A stretch of 64,000 nt of DNA from an uncultured Lachnospiraceae bacterium (GTDB lineage: Bacteria > Bacillota > Clostridia > Lachnospirales > Lachnospiraceae): contig CANQSA010000010.1 in the NCBI GenBank assembly GCA_947626415.1, forward strand, positions 1 to 64,000. The letters are read 5' to 3'. The notes beneath the pieces were generated by a model. That model had not been told where the DNA came from. It made no database searches and saw only the letters and a list, made by a program, of their open reading frames with translations. Position numbers and translations under genes: made by a program. Shown one piece after another: positions 53,311 to 61,410 of this stretch (positions are counted from its first letter, which is position 1; each line of letters begins with the position of its first letter).

Positions 53311-54123
53311 CTATAGAATATCTTTTTTTCTGAGAAAGACAATGCCTGCCAGTATACTTCCGACAATCAGGACCAGATCCAGAATGACCGCAGGATAAAA
53401 TTCCAATCCTTCCGGGTTCAGCAGCTTTGTCCGAGTTAACATCAGATAATTTCCCGGAAGCCACCAGATCCGATCCGTCACTCCGGAAACGGTCAGAATA
53501 CATACGGTAAAAATCCCACCGTAAATGGGTTCCGTCAGAATCGAGATCAACATCTGTACCATACTCAAAGCAAACGAAGTGAGCAGCGGCAATACCAGCA
53601 CCCAGACGGCAATCGTTCCTGCAGACGGGATCTCCGATACATCCATATAGGAAGCTGCCAGACAGAGCCAGGAACCCAGCGTAAAATCCGCAGACAGATC
53701 ACCCAGGATCAGCCCCAGTACCAGACAGGTAGAAAACAGAGCGAAATACGCGGCAAGGACGGTACCCAGATTCCAGACACATTTAGACAGCCACCAGGAA
53801 TATTTCTGTCCGCAGCGGGTAAAAACCTGAATTCCTCTTTGCGTCATGTCTTCATGCGCGTAATTGGCCACCAGGATCATGATCCAGGCATTTAGCAGCA
53901 GATATCCCGTCGCCGATACCATAATATTTACACGCGGCAGATAAGGCGAACCTTTCAGCGCATTGAGAAAAAACGCGGCCAGAGGGATCTGCTCCCCAAC
54001 ATCCGAAATCCCGTTATAGACCTGGATCGAGCTGAATGCGGCAAGCACGACAATCGGCAAAAACAACACAAGCCTGCGGAAAACGCCCTGTCTTAAATCG
54101 CTTATAAACAATTGCATTCTCAT
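53311..54123 (-). CDS. ABC-type permease-like membrane protein
   Basis: About 270 residues from ATG at 54123, which overlaps the upstream stop as TGATG; GGGAG lies 11 bases upstream. Six hydrophobic helices with a short cytoplasmic loop EDMTQRGIQVFTRCGQKYSWWLSK, the same kind of loop as in its neighbour (CTRCDRKRYYIGKY), which identifies the two as paired permeases. The longer frame to 54255 lies in the neighbour. Exact family not recognised; substrate unknown. Confidence 0.8.
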   Translation of the reverse strand: MRMQLFISDLRQGVFRRLVLFLPIVVLAAFSSIQVYNGISDVGEQIPLAAFFLNALKGSPYLPRVNIMVSATGYLLLNAWIMILVANYAHEDMTQRGIQVFTRCGQKYSWWLSKCVWNLGTVLAAYFALFSTCLVLGLILGDLSADFTLGSWLCLAASYMDVSEIPSAGTIAVWVLVLPLLTSFALSMVQMLISILTEPIYGGIFTVCILTVSGVTDRIWWLPGNYLMLTRTKLLNPEGLEFYPAVILDLVLIVGSILAGIVFLRKKDIL

Positions 54124-54965
54124 CACGGATACAACTCCCTTCTTCTGCATTTCCAAAAGTAAACTACGATTCCCAGCAGCAGCAAAATCCCCAGATTCAG
54201 GGCAAAATGCAGTCCGGAATAGTAATAGCCTTCTCCATAGGGCTGTGCCGGACAAGCCTTGGAAATGAATATCAATTCAAGCTGTTTATGGACTCTTCCC
54301 AGATAGCTCAGCCCAATATTGAACACATAAGGAAAAATAAAGATCAGGAAGGTATTCCTAAGCAGCCAGGTCGCCGCAAGTCCCAGGCAGGCATAAATAC
54401 CGCCAAATATATAGTCGATCAACATATAAATCGCTGCATACAGGTAAGGACAGGTATAGAACAGACTTCCGCCCACCGCGCTGGGCCCCAATACTTTGCC
54501 TATCGGAGACGGCGACAGGGTTGTAGGCAGACACAAATGGCAAACCAGCAGATCCAGCAGCAGGACAGAAACAATTATGATCCCGCCGGCATTGAAGACT
54601 GCCAGATATTTTCCTATGTAATACCGTTTCCGGTCACAGCGGGTGCAGACCTGAACCCGATAGCCGCTTTTTATATCCTGCCATCCGGAAACGGCATAGG
54701 GCAAGGCTGCCAGTACCGGAAGCAGACTGTCAAAAAACAGCAGGCTCTCAGCGTATAAGGCATCCGTACCCAGCCAGCAATCCCATACATTCAGAAACGC
54801 CGCTGCTTCCATCGATTCGTTCCGTACACTCCAATTATAACGAAACGCAACCTGGATCACATCGAAGAAATGCCACCCGACCAGCAGCAGAACAAACAGC
54901 AGGGAAACCCGAAACGTCATAGAACGGAACATCCGTCTTTGTTCAAACAAGAAAACCTCTTTCAC
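54123..54965 (-). CDS. ABC-type permease-like membrane protein
   Basis: 280 residues with about six helices. A Cys-containing loop GYRVQVCTRCDRKRYYIGKY matches a loop in the downstream permease, so the two probably form a heterodimer driven by the ATPase of the cluster. The large loop ~residues 55-75 and the Trp/Tyr-rich region are exposed. Start ATG has AGGAGCG upstream; four bases separate it from the preceding gene stop. Confidence 0.8.
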   Translation of the reverse strand: MKEVFLFEQRRMFRSMTFRVSLLFVLLLVGWHFFDVIQVAFRYNWSVRNESMEAAAFLNVWDCWLGTDALYAESLLFFDSLLPVLAALPYAVSGWQDIKSGYRVQVCTRCDRKRYYIGKYLAVFNAGGIIIVSVLLLDLLVCHLCLPTTLSPSPIGKVLGPSAVGGSLFYTCPYLYAAIYMLIDYIFGGIYACLGLAATWLLRNTFLIFIFPYVFNIGLSYLGRVHKQLELIFISKACPAQPYGEGYYYSGLHFALNLGILLLLGIVVYFWKCRRRELYP

Positions 54966-54969
54966 ACGA

Positions 54970-55536
54970 TCACGCTCCTTCCTGTTCTTCCAGCATCATC
55001 CACACATCAGGAGCATTTAGGATTGTCAGATACGCCCGATCCGCATCATACTCTTCCAGCAGCCCTGCCTTCTGATTCGAGATCACCAGCAAATGCCCTG
55101 TTCCTGACGGTTCCAACAGGAGAGAAGTGTCATTCTCCGGTTCTTTCTCCGCCATATCATAATAGTTTCCCCCATTGTTATATTTCGTACAAACCAGGTA
55201 GCCTCCTACAGAAACCTCCGTACTCTCTGCCACATTCAGATTCTCCACCTCCAGATCCGCGCACAGATAACACCAGGGACCTGCCCACAGATTCATCTCG
55301 GCTGTCAGATAAGAAAAATCTCTCTGAAAGATCTCCGGATATTCTCGTTCAAACGTCTCTTGGTCCAACAGCCGACATCCCGTGACCCTGCAGGCAACGC
55401 CTCCGAACTCCAGTGTCTCCCCTGCCGGGATCACGGTGACCTTGCGGGTAAACATACAATTAACAAAAATCATACACGCCGCCATCAGCACAACAGAAGC
55501 CAGAGCGATTCCCCATAACATTCTTTTTTTCTTCAT
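54970..55536 (-). CDS. Unrecognised anchored protein opening the second ABC cluster
   Basis: About 188 residues from ATG at 55536 with GGGGAG six bases upstream; the frame to 55626 lacks a ribosome site. One N-terminal helix (~6-26), then an extracytoplasmic domain with four to six Cys (ACRVTGCRLLD, PWCYLCADLEVE, YLVCTKY) and Ig-like beta strands. It resembles the larger partner at the other end of the cluster in the CADLEVENLNV type strand. Not recognised. First gene of the operon, downstream of a -10-like TATAAT. Confidence 0.75.
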   Translation of the reverse strand: MKKKRMLWGIALASVVLMAACMIFVNCMFTRKVTVIPAGETLEFGGVACRVTGCRLLDQETFEREYPEIFQRDFSYLTAEMNLWAGPWCYLCADLEVENLNVAESTEVSVGGYLVCTKYNNGGNYYDMAEKEPENDTSLLLEPSGTGHLLVISNQKAGLLEEYDADRAYLTILNAPDVWMMLEEQEGA

Positions 55537-55658
55537 ACGCATCTCCCCGCTTTCATACCGATCTTTTATTATAATATAACAAATCCTTTTTTTCTTTGAA
55601 ATATGCTTCACTGAAGATTCATACAACTTTTACAACTCTTTTACATCTCTATAACTGC

Positions 55659-55713
55659 AAAAAAAAAGAGGGCATCTTCAAGTCATTTCAAATGACTTTT
55701 GGGACACCCTCTT
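55659..55713 (-). terminator. Compound terminator of dapB
   Basis: Outer AAGAGGG/CCCTCTT arms and a perfect inner AAGTCATTT-G-AAATGACTT hairpin, ending in a run of nine T on the minus strand. The GATGCCCTCTTTT end also occurs on the plus strand near 45975-45988. Confidence 0.85.
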
Positions 55714-55731
55714 CATTTTCAACAATTCCCA

Positions 55732-56493
55732 TTATTGTGCTTCGATCACATCATGCATATCGTACATACCCGGCGCCTTGCCTGCCAGAAACTTGGCCGC
55801 GGCTACCGCGCCCTTCGCGAAAACCGCTTTAGAATAAGCGGTATGCTTAATCTCGATCACCTCGTCAACGCCCGCGAAGATCACTTCATGTTCTCCCACA
55901 ATGGTGCCGCCCCGGACCGCGCTGATACCGATCTCCTGTTTCGGCCTGCGCATCCGCTCCCGGCTGCGGTCAAACTTATAGGCATAGCGGTTATCCAGCT
56001 CCTCATTCATGGCGTCTGCCAGCGCCAGCGCCGTACCGCTGGGCGCATCCACCTTACGGTTGTGGTGCTTCTCCACGATCTCAATGTCATATCCTTCCGG
56101 CGCAAATACATTGACCGCCTGCTTTAACAGCTTCATGATCGTATTGATCCCAAGCGACATATTCGCAGATTTCAAAACCGGCGTGTGCTGCGCCGCTTCC
56201 TTTACATGGGCAAGCTGGGCTTCACTTAGACCGGTCGTACATAAAACAACCGGCAGCCTGTTGGCTTCACAGTAATCCAGCAGATCGTCCACCGCAGCCG
56301 CAGCCGCGAAATCAATGACCACATCTGCTTCTGCCTTACAGGCCCCAATATTGGGAAACACCGGAAACGGATTGGTACCGGCATCGACCGGATCGATTCC
56401 CGCCACAATTTCCGTCTCTGTATCCTGTGCAACGATTCCCGCAACGACTCTCCCCATCTGACCGTTGCATCCGTGCATGATTATCTTTATCAT
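55732..56493 (-). CDS. dapB: 4-hydroxy-tetrahydrodipicolinate reductase
   Basis: 253 residues. Reduces the DapA product with NAD(P)H in lysine/diaminopimelate synthesis. Rossmann motif HGCNGQMGRVVAGIV, the family block EIVEKHHNRKVDAPSGTALAL with catalytic His and Lys, and C-terminal HTAYSKAVFAKGAV. Follows dapA by 28 bases in one unit. In spore formers the pathway also supplies dipicolinate for the spore core. Confidence 0.96.
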   Translation of the reverse strand: MIKIIMHGCNGQMGRVVAGIVAQDTETEIVAGIDPVDAGTNPFPVFPNIGACKAEADVVIDFAAAAAVDDLLDYCEANRLPVVLCTTGLSEAQLAHVKEAAQHTPVLKSANMSLGINTIMKLLKQAVNVFAPEGYDIEIVEKHHNRKVDAPSGTALALADAMNEELDNRYAYKFDRSRERMRRPKQEIGISAVRGGTIVGEHEVIFAGVDEVIEIKHTAYSKAVFAKGAVAAAKFLAGKAPGMYDMHDVIEAQ

Positions 56494-56521
56494 ATCGAAC
56501 CTCTTTCCTGTAATCCTGTTA

Positions 56522-57406
56522 TCATAAAATTCCGTACTTCATCATAGCCTGCGCGAGTTTTTCCGCATTGGCTGCCTCCATCTGCGTCAGCGGCTTTCTG
56601 AGCGGTCCTACTTCCTTACCCATCAGATTGAGCGCCGCTTTTACCGGGATCGGATTCACTTCGCTGAACAGAGCCCGGATCAGGCTCATAGCCTCCAGCT
56701 GCAGCTTCCGGCTCTCCGCTACCTCGCCCGCCATATATTTCGCGACGATATCATGCGTCTGTTTCGGCGCTACGTTTGACAATACGGAGATCACGCCCTT
56801 GGCTCCCAGAGACAAAAGCGGAACGATCTGATCGTCGTTGCCGGAATAAATATCCAGCATGCCTTCGCTCATCGCCGCCAGATCCGCGACCTGAGACAGA
56901 TTTCCGCTGGCTTCTTTGATCGCTACGATATTGTCCGCCGTCTTCACCGCTTTCATCGCGGTCGCCGGCAGGATATTGCAGCCCGTTCGGCTGGGCACAT
57001 TGTACATGATCAGCGGAACGTCCGCCGCTTTCGCGATATCCACGAAATATTCAACCAGTCCGTTTTGCGTACACTTATTGTAGTACGGCGTAACTGCCAG
57101 AAGACCGTCCACTCCGACTGCCGCCGCCCGTTTTGACAGCGAAACCGCTTCCGCCGTATTGTTGGAACCGGTTCCGGCAATAACCGGGATCCTTCCCGCC
57201 GTCTTCTCCACCGCATAACGGATACATTCAAAATGCTCGTCATGCGTCAGCGTTGAAGATTCTCCGGTTGTTCCGCAGATAATGATTGCATCGGTTCCGG
57301 CCGCGATCTGTTCGTCGATCAGTTCTCCCAGCTTATCAAAATTCACCGATCCGTCCGCATACATCGGTGTTACGATCGCAACACCCGCTCCTGTAAAAAT
57401 TGCCAT
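56522..57406 (-). CDS. dapA: 4-hydroxy-tetrahydrodipicolinate synthase
   Basis: 294 residues, class I aldolase. Condenses pyruvate with aspartate semialdehyde. The GTTGESSTLTHDEH motif, YNVPSRTGCNI (catalytic Tyr and Arg) and Schiff-base Lys in VAIKEASGNL are all present. Start ATG follows AGGAGTC. Upstream lies a lysine riboswitch ending in an intrinsic terminator, so expression should fall when lysine is high. Confidence 0.97.
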   Translation of the reverse strand: MAIFTGAGVAIVTPMYADGSVNFDKLGELIDEQIAAGTDAIIICGTTGESSTLTHDEHFECIRYAVEKTAGRIPVIAGTGSNNTAEAVSLSKRAAAVGVDGLLAVTPYYNKCTQNGLVEYFVDIAKAADVPLIMYNVPSRTGCNILPATAMKAVKTADNIVAIKEASGNLSQVADLAAMSEGMLDIYSGNDDQIVPLLSLGAKGVISVLSNVAPKQTHDIVAKYMAGEVAESRKLQLEAMSLIRALFSEVNPIPVKAALNLMGKEVGPLRKPLTQMEAANAEKLAQAMMKYGIL

Positions 57407-57439
57407 AATCCAAAGACTCCTTTCTTCTGTTGCCTGAAA

Positions 57440-57465
57440 TAAAAGACCAGCCCTGAGGCTGGTCT
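57440..57465 (-). terminator. Riboswitch-controlled terminator before dapA
   Basis: Perfect nine-base stem AGACCAGCC/GGCTGGTCT (57465-57457 with 57452-57444), four-base loop, then TTTTATTT. It forms the expression platform of the lysine riboswitch. Confidence 0.88.
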
Positions 57466-57488
57466 ACGAATCCAAATCAATCTTCATT

Positions 57489-57652
57489 CTCCGGTAGCGC
57501 CCCATCTCTCGATGACAGTCATAAACCTGTTCGGCCTATGCCCAAGAAAACGGTTCCGGTCCGTCCTCTTTCGGCGTTAGTTCCTTTCCCCTGTCTTCTT
57601 CTGTGTCCGGCACATCCGGCAGGGTACTGATAAATAACGCAACCTCTACACA
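57489..57652 (-). promoter_or_regulatory. Lysine riboswitch (L box)
   Basis: Fills most of the 337-base gap between dapA and the SSB-like gene. Conserved L-box pieces appear in order on the minus strand: GTAGAGG, the CAGTA turn, GGGGAAAGG, CGCCGAAAGAG, CTTGGGCATAGG, GACTGTCATCGAGAGATG and GGGGCGCTACCGG. The first and last pieces pair as P1. Followed by a terminator and dapA. Confidence 0.9.
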
Positions 57653-57673
57653 TTTCTTTTGTATGTTAGCTAT

Positions 57674-57702
57674 AAAATAGCATTTCCGTTCCTGAAAGTC
57701 AA
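57674..57702 (-). promoter_or_regulatory. SigA-type promoter for dapAB
   Basis: -35 TTGACT (57702-57697), 17-base spacer, -10 TATTTT (57679-57674) with extended TGC; transcription would start a dozen bases before the riboswitch. Confidence 0.78.
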
Positions 57703-57743
57703 CCCTTATTTTACGGTTTCATGCCTGTTTTGCGATTTTTTGC

Positions 57744-58373
57744 CTACTGGTCATAATATTCCAGTTTGCTGACGGAAACCTCATAGGCGATCTGTTTCCG
57801 GGTTTCTTCTTCACTGATCTTTTTGACATACTCTCTGCTCTGAACCCGCCCCCAGATCTGGATCCTGCCTCCGACCTGAAAGCTCTGCGCGTATCTGGCG
57901 TTTCTGCCCCACGCAATACAGGGTATGTAATCCGATTTTCCATACGGACGGTTAACCGCCACCAGCAGATCTGCGATTTCCCGACCCAGCGGCGTCTTCC
58001 GATAAATCGGCGCTTTGCAGATAAATCCGTCCAGAAAGATCTGGTTGGTTCTGCCGGATTCCAGATTTTCGTCCACAAACATCCATTCCCTTACAAAAAT
58101 GGATAATACCAGCCTGTTTTTCGTACCTTCATGCCTGTTGTAAGAGCGAAACTGCCCCGCAACCTCTACCAGCTGTCCGCGGCAGTCCTCCGTCACATCG
58201 ACCAGCCGTTCCGATACCATAAGCGGAATGATATCCACCAGCTCGCTCAGCCGGTTCACCGCGATATCCACCAGATAAAATCCTTCTCCGAACACCTCAT
58301 GACTGTAGCGGAATTCAGATACGATCTCACCCGCGACACTGACTCTGTTATTTTCAATTACCTTATCTACCAT
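57744..58373 (-). CDS. SSB-like protein with two OB folds
   Basis: 209 residues from ATG at 58373 (GAAGGAG upstream). Two SSB-type OB folds in tandem: residues ~8-100 (NRVSVAGEIVSEFRYSH, GQLVEVAGQFRSYNR) and ~110-200 (IFLDGFICKAPIYRKTPLGREIADLLVAVNR, GRIQIWGRVQSREYVKK). The second matches ordinary bacterial SSB best; the first is diverged. No acidic SSB tail at the C-terminus, so it probably lacks the usual partner-recruiting tip. A common but little studied Clostridia protein; not the main SSB. Next to ylmC and sigG. Confidence 0.82.
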   Translation of the reverse strand: MVDKVIENNRVSVAGEIVSEFRYSHEVFGEGFYLVDIAVNRLSELVDIIPLMVSERLVDVTEDCRGQLVEVAGQFRSYNRHEGTKNRLVLSIFVREWMFVDENLESGRTNQIFLDGFICKAPIYRKTPLGREIADLLVAVNRPYGKSDYIPCIAWGRNARYAQSFQVGGRIQIWGRVQSREYVKKISEEETRKQIAYEVSVSKLEYYDQ

Positions 58374-58390
58374 TGGTATTTCTCCTTCCA

Positions 58391-58657
58391 TCATTCACTT
58401 CTTCCCTTTCCACTTTTCACTGCTTCTTCCCGCACTGCTACAAGAATAATGTCGGGACCGATCTGCTTAATACATGGATACGGAATAATGTATTCCTCTT
58501 CCTTTCCGAATATGCCGCAGAACTTGCTCGGTCCCGGCACGATAATTGCCTGTATACATCCCGTACAAATATCAAATTCCAGATCAGCCACAAATCCCAG
58601 CCGTCTGCAGTCGCACTCATTGATCACTTCTTTCTGCCGCAGATCAAACATCCGCAT
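58391..58657 (-). CDS. YlmC/YmxH family PRC-barrel sporulation protein
   Basis: 88 residues from ATG at 58657 with GGAGGAG eight bases upstream. FDLRQKEVINECDCRRLGFVADLEFD and IIPYPCIKQIGPDIILV are hallmarks of the small PRC-barrel YlmC/YmxH group, usually next to sigG in Clostridia. Its role in sporulation is known only by association. Three Cys near the start and in the CTGC motif may bind metal. Between sigG and the SSB-like gene. Confidence 0.88.
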   Translation of the reverse strand: MRMFDLRQKEVINECDCRRLGFVADLEFDICTGCIQAIIVPGPSKFCGIFGKEEEYIIPYPCIKQIGPDIILVAVREEAVKSGKGRSE

Positions 58658-58743
58658 ACGCCCGTCTCCTCCGTATCCCGACATTCTGTATCAATGCCGC
58701 CTTTCCATACAGCATATGCGCTTTTTCCGTGTTTGTGCCTGCC

Positions 58744-59523
58744 TTAATCCTTCAAAAAGTTCCGCATGGTCTTCAGTGCGTTTTTCTCCAGCCGGCTGAC
58801 CTGTGCCTGCGAAATTCCGATCTCTTTTGCTACCTCCATCTGCGTCTTTCCGTTAAAAAAACGCATTTCAATAATCATTCGTTCCCGTTCCGGCAGTTTT
58901 TCCATTGCGTCCTGCAGCGCGATCTCTTCCACCCATTTTTCTTCTCTGTTTTTCTTATCGCTGATCTGGTCCAGCACATACAGCGTATCGCCGCCCTCCT
59001 GATACACCGGCTCGTAAATAGAAACCGGACTCTGAATGGCATCCATGGAATATACGATCTGCTCGGCGTCAATTCCGATCTCCGCCGCGATCTCGCTGAT
59101 CGCAGGCTCCCGCTGCTTCTGCTTCATCAGGGTCTCGCGCGCATAAATTGCCTTATAGGCGATATCCCGCAGGGAGCGGCTGACCCGGATACTGTTATTA
59201 TCCCGCAGATACCGGCGTATTTCTCCGATGATCATGGGCACCGCATAGGTGGAAAACTTTACCTGCTGACTCAGATCAAAGTTGTCGATCGCTTTGATCA
59301 GTCCGATGCATCCGATCTGAAACAGGTCATCCACATTTTCATTGCTGTTCCCAAAGCGCTGGATAATGCTGAGAACCAGTCTCAGGTTCCCATAGATAAA
59401 CTCCTCTCTGGCTTCCTGATTGCCCCTGGCAATCTCCTCTAACAGTTCCTGTTTCCGCGCCTGGCTGATCAACGGCAGCTTTGCCGTATTCACACCGCAT
59501 ATTTCTACTTTATAAAGTGCCAT
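58744..59523 (-). CDS. sigG: RNA polymerase sporulation sigma factor SigG
   Basis: 259 residues. Late forespore sigma factor. N-terminal VEICGVNTAKLPLI is the SigG-specific leader, then region 2 (NLRLVLSIIQRFGNSNENVDDLFQIG, VKFSTYAVPMIIGEIRRYLRDNN), region 3 and region 4 helix-turn-helix (KTQMEVAKEIGISQAQVSRLEK). Placed after sigE, as in other endospore formers. The Asn45 that Bacillus CsfB binds is Tyr here by alignment by eye. Start ATG after GGAGGG. Confidence 0.96.
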   Translation of the reverse strand: MALYKVEICGVNTAKLPLISQARKQELLEEIARGNQEAREEFIYGNLRLVLSIIQRFGNSNENVDDLFQIGCIGLIKAIDNFDLSQQVKFSTYAVPMIIGEIRRYLRDNNSIRVSRSLRDIAYKAIYARETLMKQKQREPAISEIAAEIGIDAEQIVYSMDAIQSPVSIYEPVYQEGGDTLYVLDQISDKKNREEKWVEEIALQDAMEKLPERERMIIEMRFFNGKTQMEVAKEIGISQAQVSRLEKNALKTMRNFLKD

Positions 59524-59621
59524 TCTGATTTCCCTCCGTACCTGACATTTTCATCTCGGCAAATGGTAATCCACCACTTTCTACCTAAAATGATTCACCG
59601 TTTAGAGGGCTTTTATACGCA

Positions 59622-60362
59622 CTATTGGAACCTTAAAATTTCCTTTTTTAACCTTTTCATGATCCGTTTCTCAAGCCGCGAAATATACGATTGGGAAATC
59701 CCCAGTAAATCCGCCACTTCCTTCTGCGTCATCTCATTTCCTTCCTCCGAATTGAGTCCGTACCGAAGCTCTACAATGGTACGTTCCCGCTTTGTTAAAT
59801 GGCTGACAGCCTTTTTTAAGAGATTCTTCTCCACTTCATCTTCCATATTTCTGGAGATCACATCCTCATCCGTACCGAGAATATCGGACAATAACAGTTC
59901 ATTTCCGTCCCAGTCCACATTCAGCGGTTCGTCAAACGACACTTCCATTTTATTTTTGCTGGTTCTGCGCAGATACATTAAGATTTCATTTTCGATACAA
60001 CGGGAAGCATAGGTCGCGAGCTTGATCTTTTTTTCAGGATTAAACGTATTGATCGCTTTGATCAGTCCGATCGTTCCGATTGAAATCAAATCTTCCACCC
60101 CGACTCCCGTATTGTCGAATTTTTTTGCTATGTATACGACCAGACGCAGATTGTGTTCTATGAGAATGCTTTTTGTCTCTGCGCTGTCCCCTTCTGCCAG
60201 TCCGCAGATCAGCCTCTGTTCTTCCCCGGATTCCAAAGGCGGCGGCAGGACATCCGTTCCCCCGATATAATGAATATCTCCCTGCTTCGGAAATACGAAA
60301 CTTCGTATGGAAGGAATGATCTTCAGCTGAATTCTCTTTGGTATGGATACCTTAATCACCAT
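59622..60362 (-). CDS. sigE: RNA polymerase sporulation sigma factor SigE (pro-protein)
   Basis: 246 residues from ATG at 60362 (AAGGAG upstream); the longer frame lies in spoIIGA. Early mother-cell sigma factor made with an N-terminal pro-sequence. The [14 protein letters not shown] segment at ~28-41 matches the SpoIIGA cleavage region of Bacillus pro-SigE. Region 2 ([26 protein letters not shown]) and region 4 ([23 protein letters not shown]) are complete. Directly after spoIIGA (gap one base). Confidence 0.96.
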   Translation of the reverse strand: MVIKVSIPKRIQLKIIPSIRSFVFPKQGDIHYIGGTDVLPPPLESGEEQRLICGLAEGDSAETKSILIEHNLRLVVYIAKKFDNTGVGVEDLISIGTIGLIKAINTFNPEKKIKLATYASRCIENEILMYLRRTSKNKMEVSFDEPLNVDWDGNELLLSDILGTDEDVISRNMEDEVEKNLLKKAVSHLTKRERTIVELRYGLNSEEGNEMTQKEVADLLGISQSYISRLEKRIMKRLKKEILRFQ

Positions 60363-60363
60363 A

Positions 60364-61158
60364 CTAACACTCCTTATTATCCATCGCTGCCGGATGCAGC
60401 AGCATCTGATACTCCTTTCTGCCGGATAATTCTCCCGGATAAATTGCCAATATCGGTTTCTCAATCGTAGTTTCTCCGGTTTCCCCTTTAATAACCAGGT
60501 TATCTATGGTTTTTCCAAACAAAATACCCTGTTTTTTTCCGACCGAATGGTATGGGATCACCCATGCGCCTTCCGGCTCCGGCTGTTCTTTTGTAAGCTG
60601 CTCCCATACCCGCATATCTAAGATATGGACCGGTCTTTGGGTAATGGGTTCCGTAAGGCTGTTTCCGGTATCTAACAGAGCTGTCACCGCAATCTCCCGT
60701 TCCAGATAGCGAACGACTACCCGATACCGTTTTGACAGGCTTTTTCTCTGCCGCAGCAGTCTGCTAAAGCCGTATGCCATTCCCAGCAGGAGCAGAACGG
60801 ACAGGCCAAGAACCAGCAGACGGTTATTGCTGTAGCGAAGCGCCATATTCATAACTCCGCTGCACAGGCAGGCCGCGCCGTAAAAGATCACCGGCAGTTT
60901 CCAAAACTGCTTCTTATCCGCTCCGGAATAAGCGATTTTGACCATCAGAACAGATGCCAGCGGCGTCATTGCCGTCAGCACGATCCAATCCGGCATTCGC
61001 AGGACCAGTATGATGCAGCTGTAAACCCCGCCAATCACAGCGCCGGTACAAAGCCCGGCAAACCGGATCCGAACTCCGCTGACTTTTCCGGTGACATACA
61101 AAAGCAGCATATCCATCAGAAAATTCATGAAAAAGTAGTGATCCAGATAAATAATCAT
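60364..61158 (-). CDS. spoIIGA: Sigma-E processing peptidase SpoIIGA
   Basis: 264 residues. Five membrane helices (~1-135), then an aspartic protease-like domain with [19 protein letters not shown], where the Asp is catalytic, and a later conserved [14 protein letters not shown]. It is activated by SpoIIR from the forespore and cleaves pro-SigE in the mother cell. Start ATG has GGGGA seven bases upstream. First gene of the operon, with a spoIIG-like promoter upstream. Confidence 0.95.
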   Translation of the reverse strand: MIIYLDHYFFMNFLMDMLLLYVTGKVSGVRIRFAGLCTGAVIGGVYSCIILVLRMPDWIVLTAMTPLASVLMVKIAYSGADKKQFWKLPVIFYGAACLCSGVMNMALRYSNNRLLVLGLSVLLLLGMAYGFSRLLRQRKSLSKRYRVVVRYLEREIAVTALLDTGNSLTEPITQRPVHILDMRVWEQLTKEQPEPEGAWVIPYHSVGKKQGILFGKTIDNLVIKGETGETTIEKPILAIYPGELSGRKEYQMLLHPAAMDNKEC

Positions 61159-61193
61159 TTGATTTCCCCTGGGGTTCCCTCCTTACCCGACCC

Positions 61194-61226
61194 ATTATAG
61201 TAGTTTCCGTTTTCTTTTTTTGTCTA
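61194..61226 (-). promoter_or_regulatory. spoIIG-like promoter with 21-base spacer and possible Spo0A sites
   Basis: -35 TAGACA (61226-61221), -10 TATAAT (61199-61194), 21 bases between. Bacillus spoIIG has a 22-base spacer and needs Spo0A. A TGTAGAA (61269-61263) lies upstream, one base off the 0A box TGTCGAA. Confidence 0.65.
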
Positions 61227-61335
61227 AATCTGACTGCTGGCGGACAAAATTTATCGGGAAAATTCTACAGAAACACGCAAAAACCGACAGTTTCGCAAAA
61301 TCTCTCTTCCGCGGAAATTCGGTTTCCCGCAAAAC

Positions 61336-61372
61336 AAAAAAAGCTATCTGAGAATATACTTCTCAGATAGCT
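61336..61372 (-). terminator. Intrinsic terminator of ftsZ
   Basis: Perfect 12-base stem AGCTATCTGAGA/TCTCAGATAGCT (61372-61361 with 61353-61342), seven-base loop, then TTTTTT. It separates ftsZ from the spoIIG unit. Confidence 0.93.
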
Positions 61373-61410
61373 CCATTTCGCTGAATATTCAATTAAGTAA
61401 CGTGTCTGTT

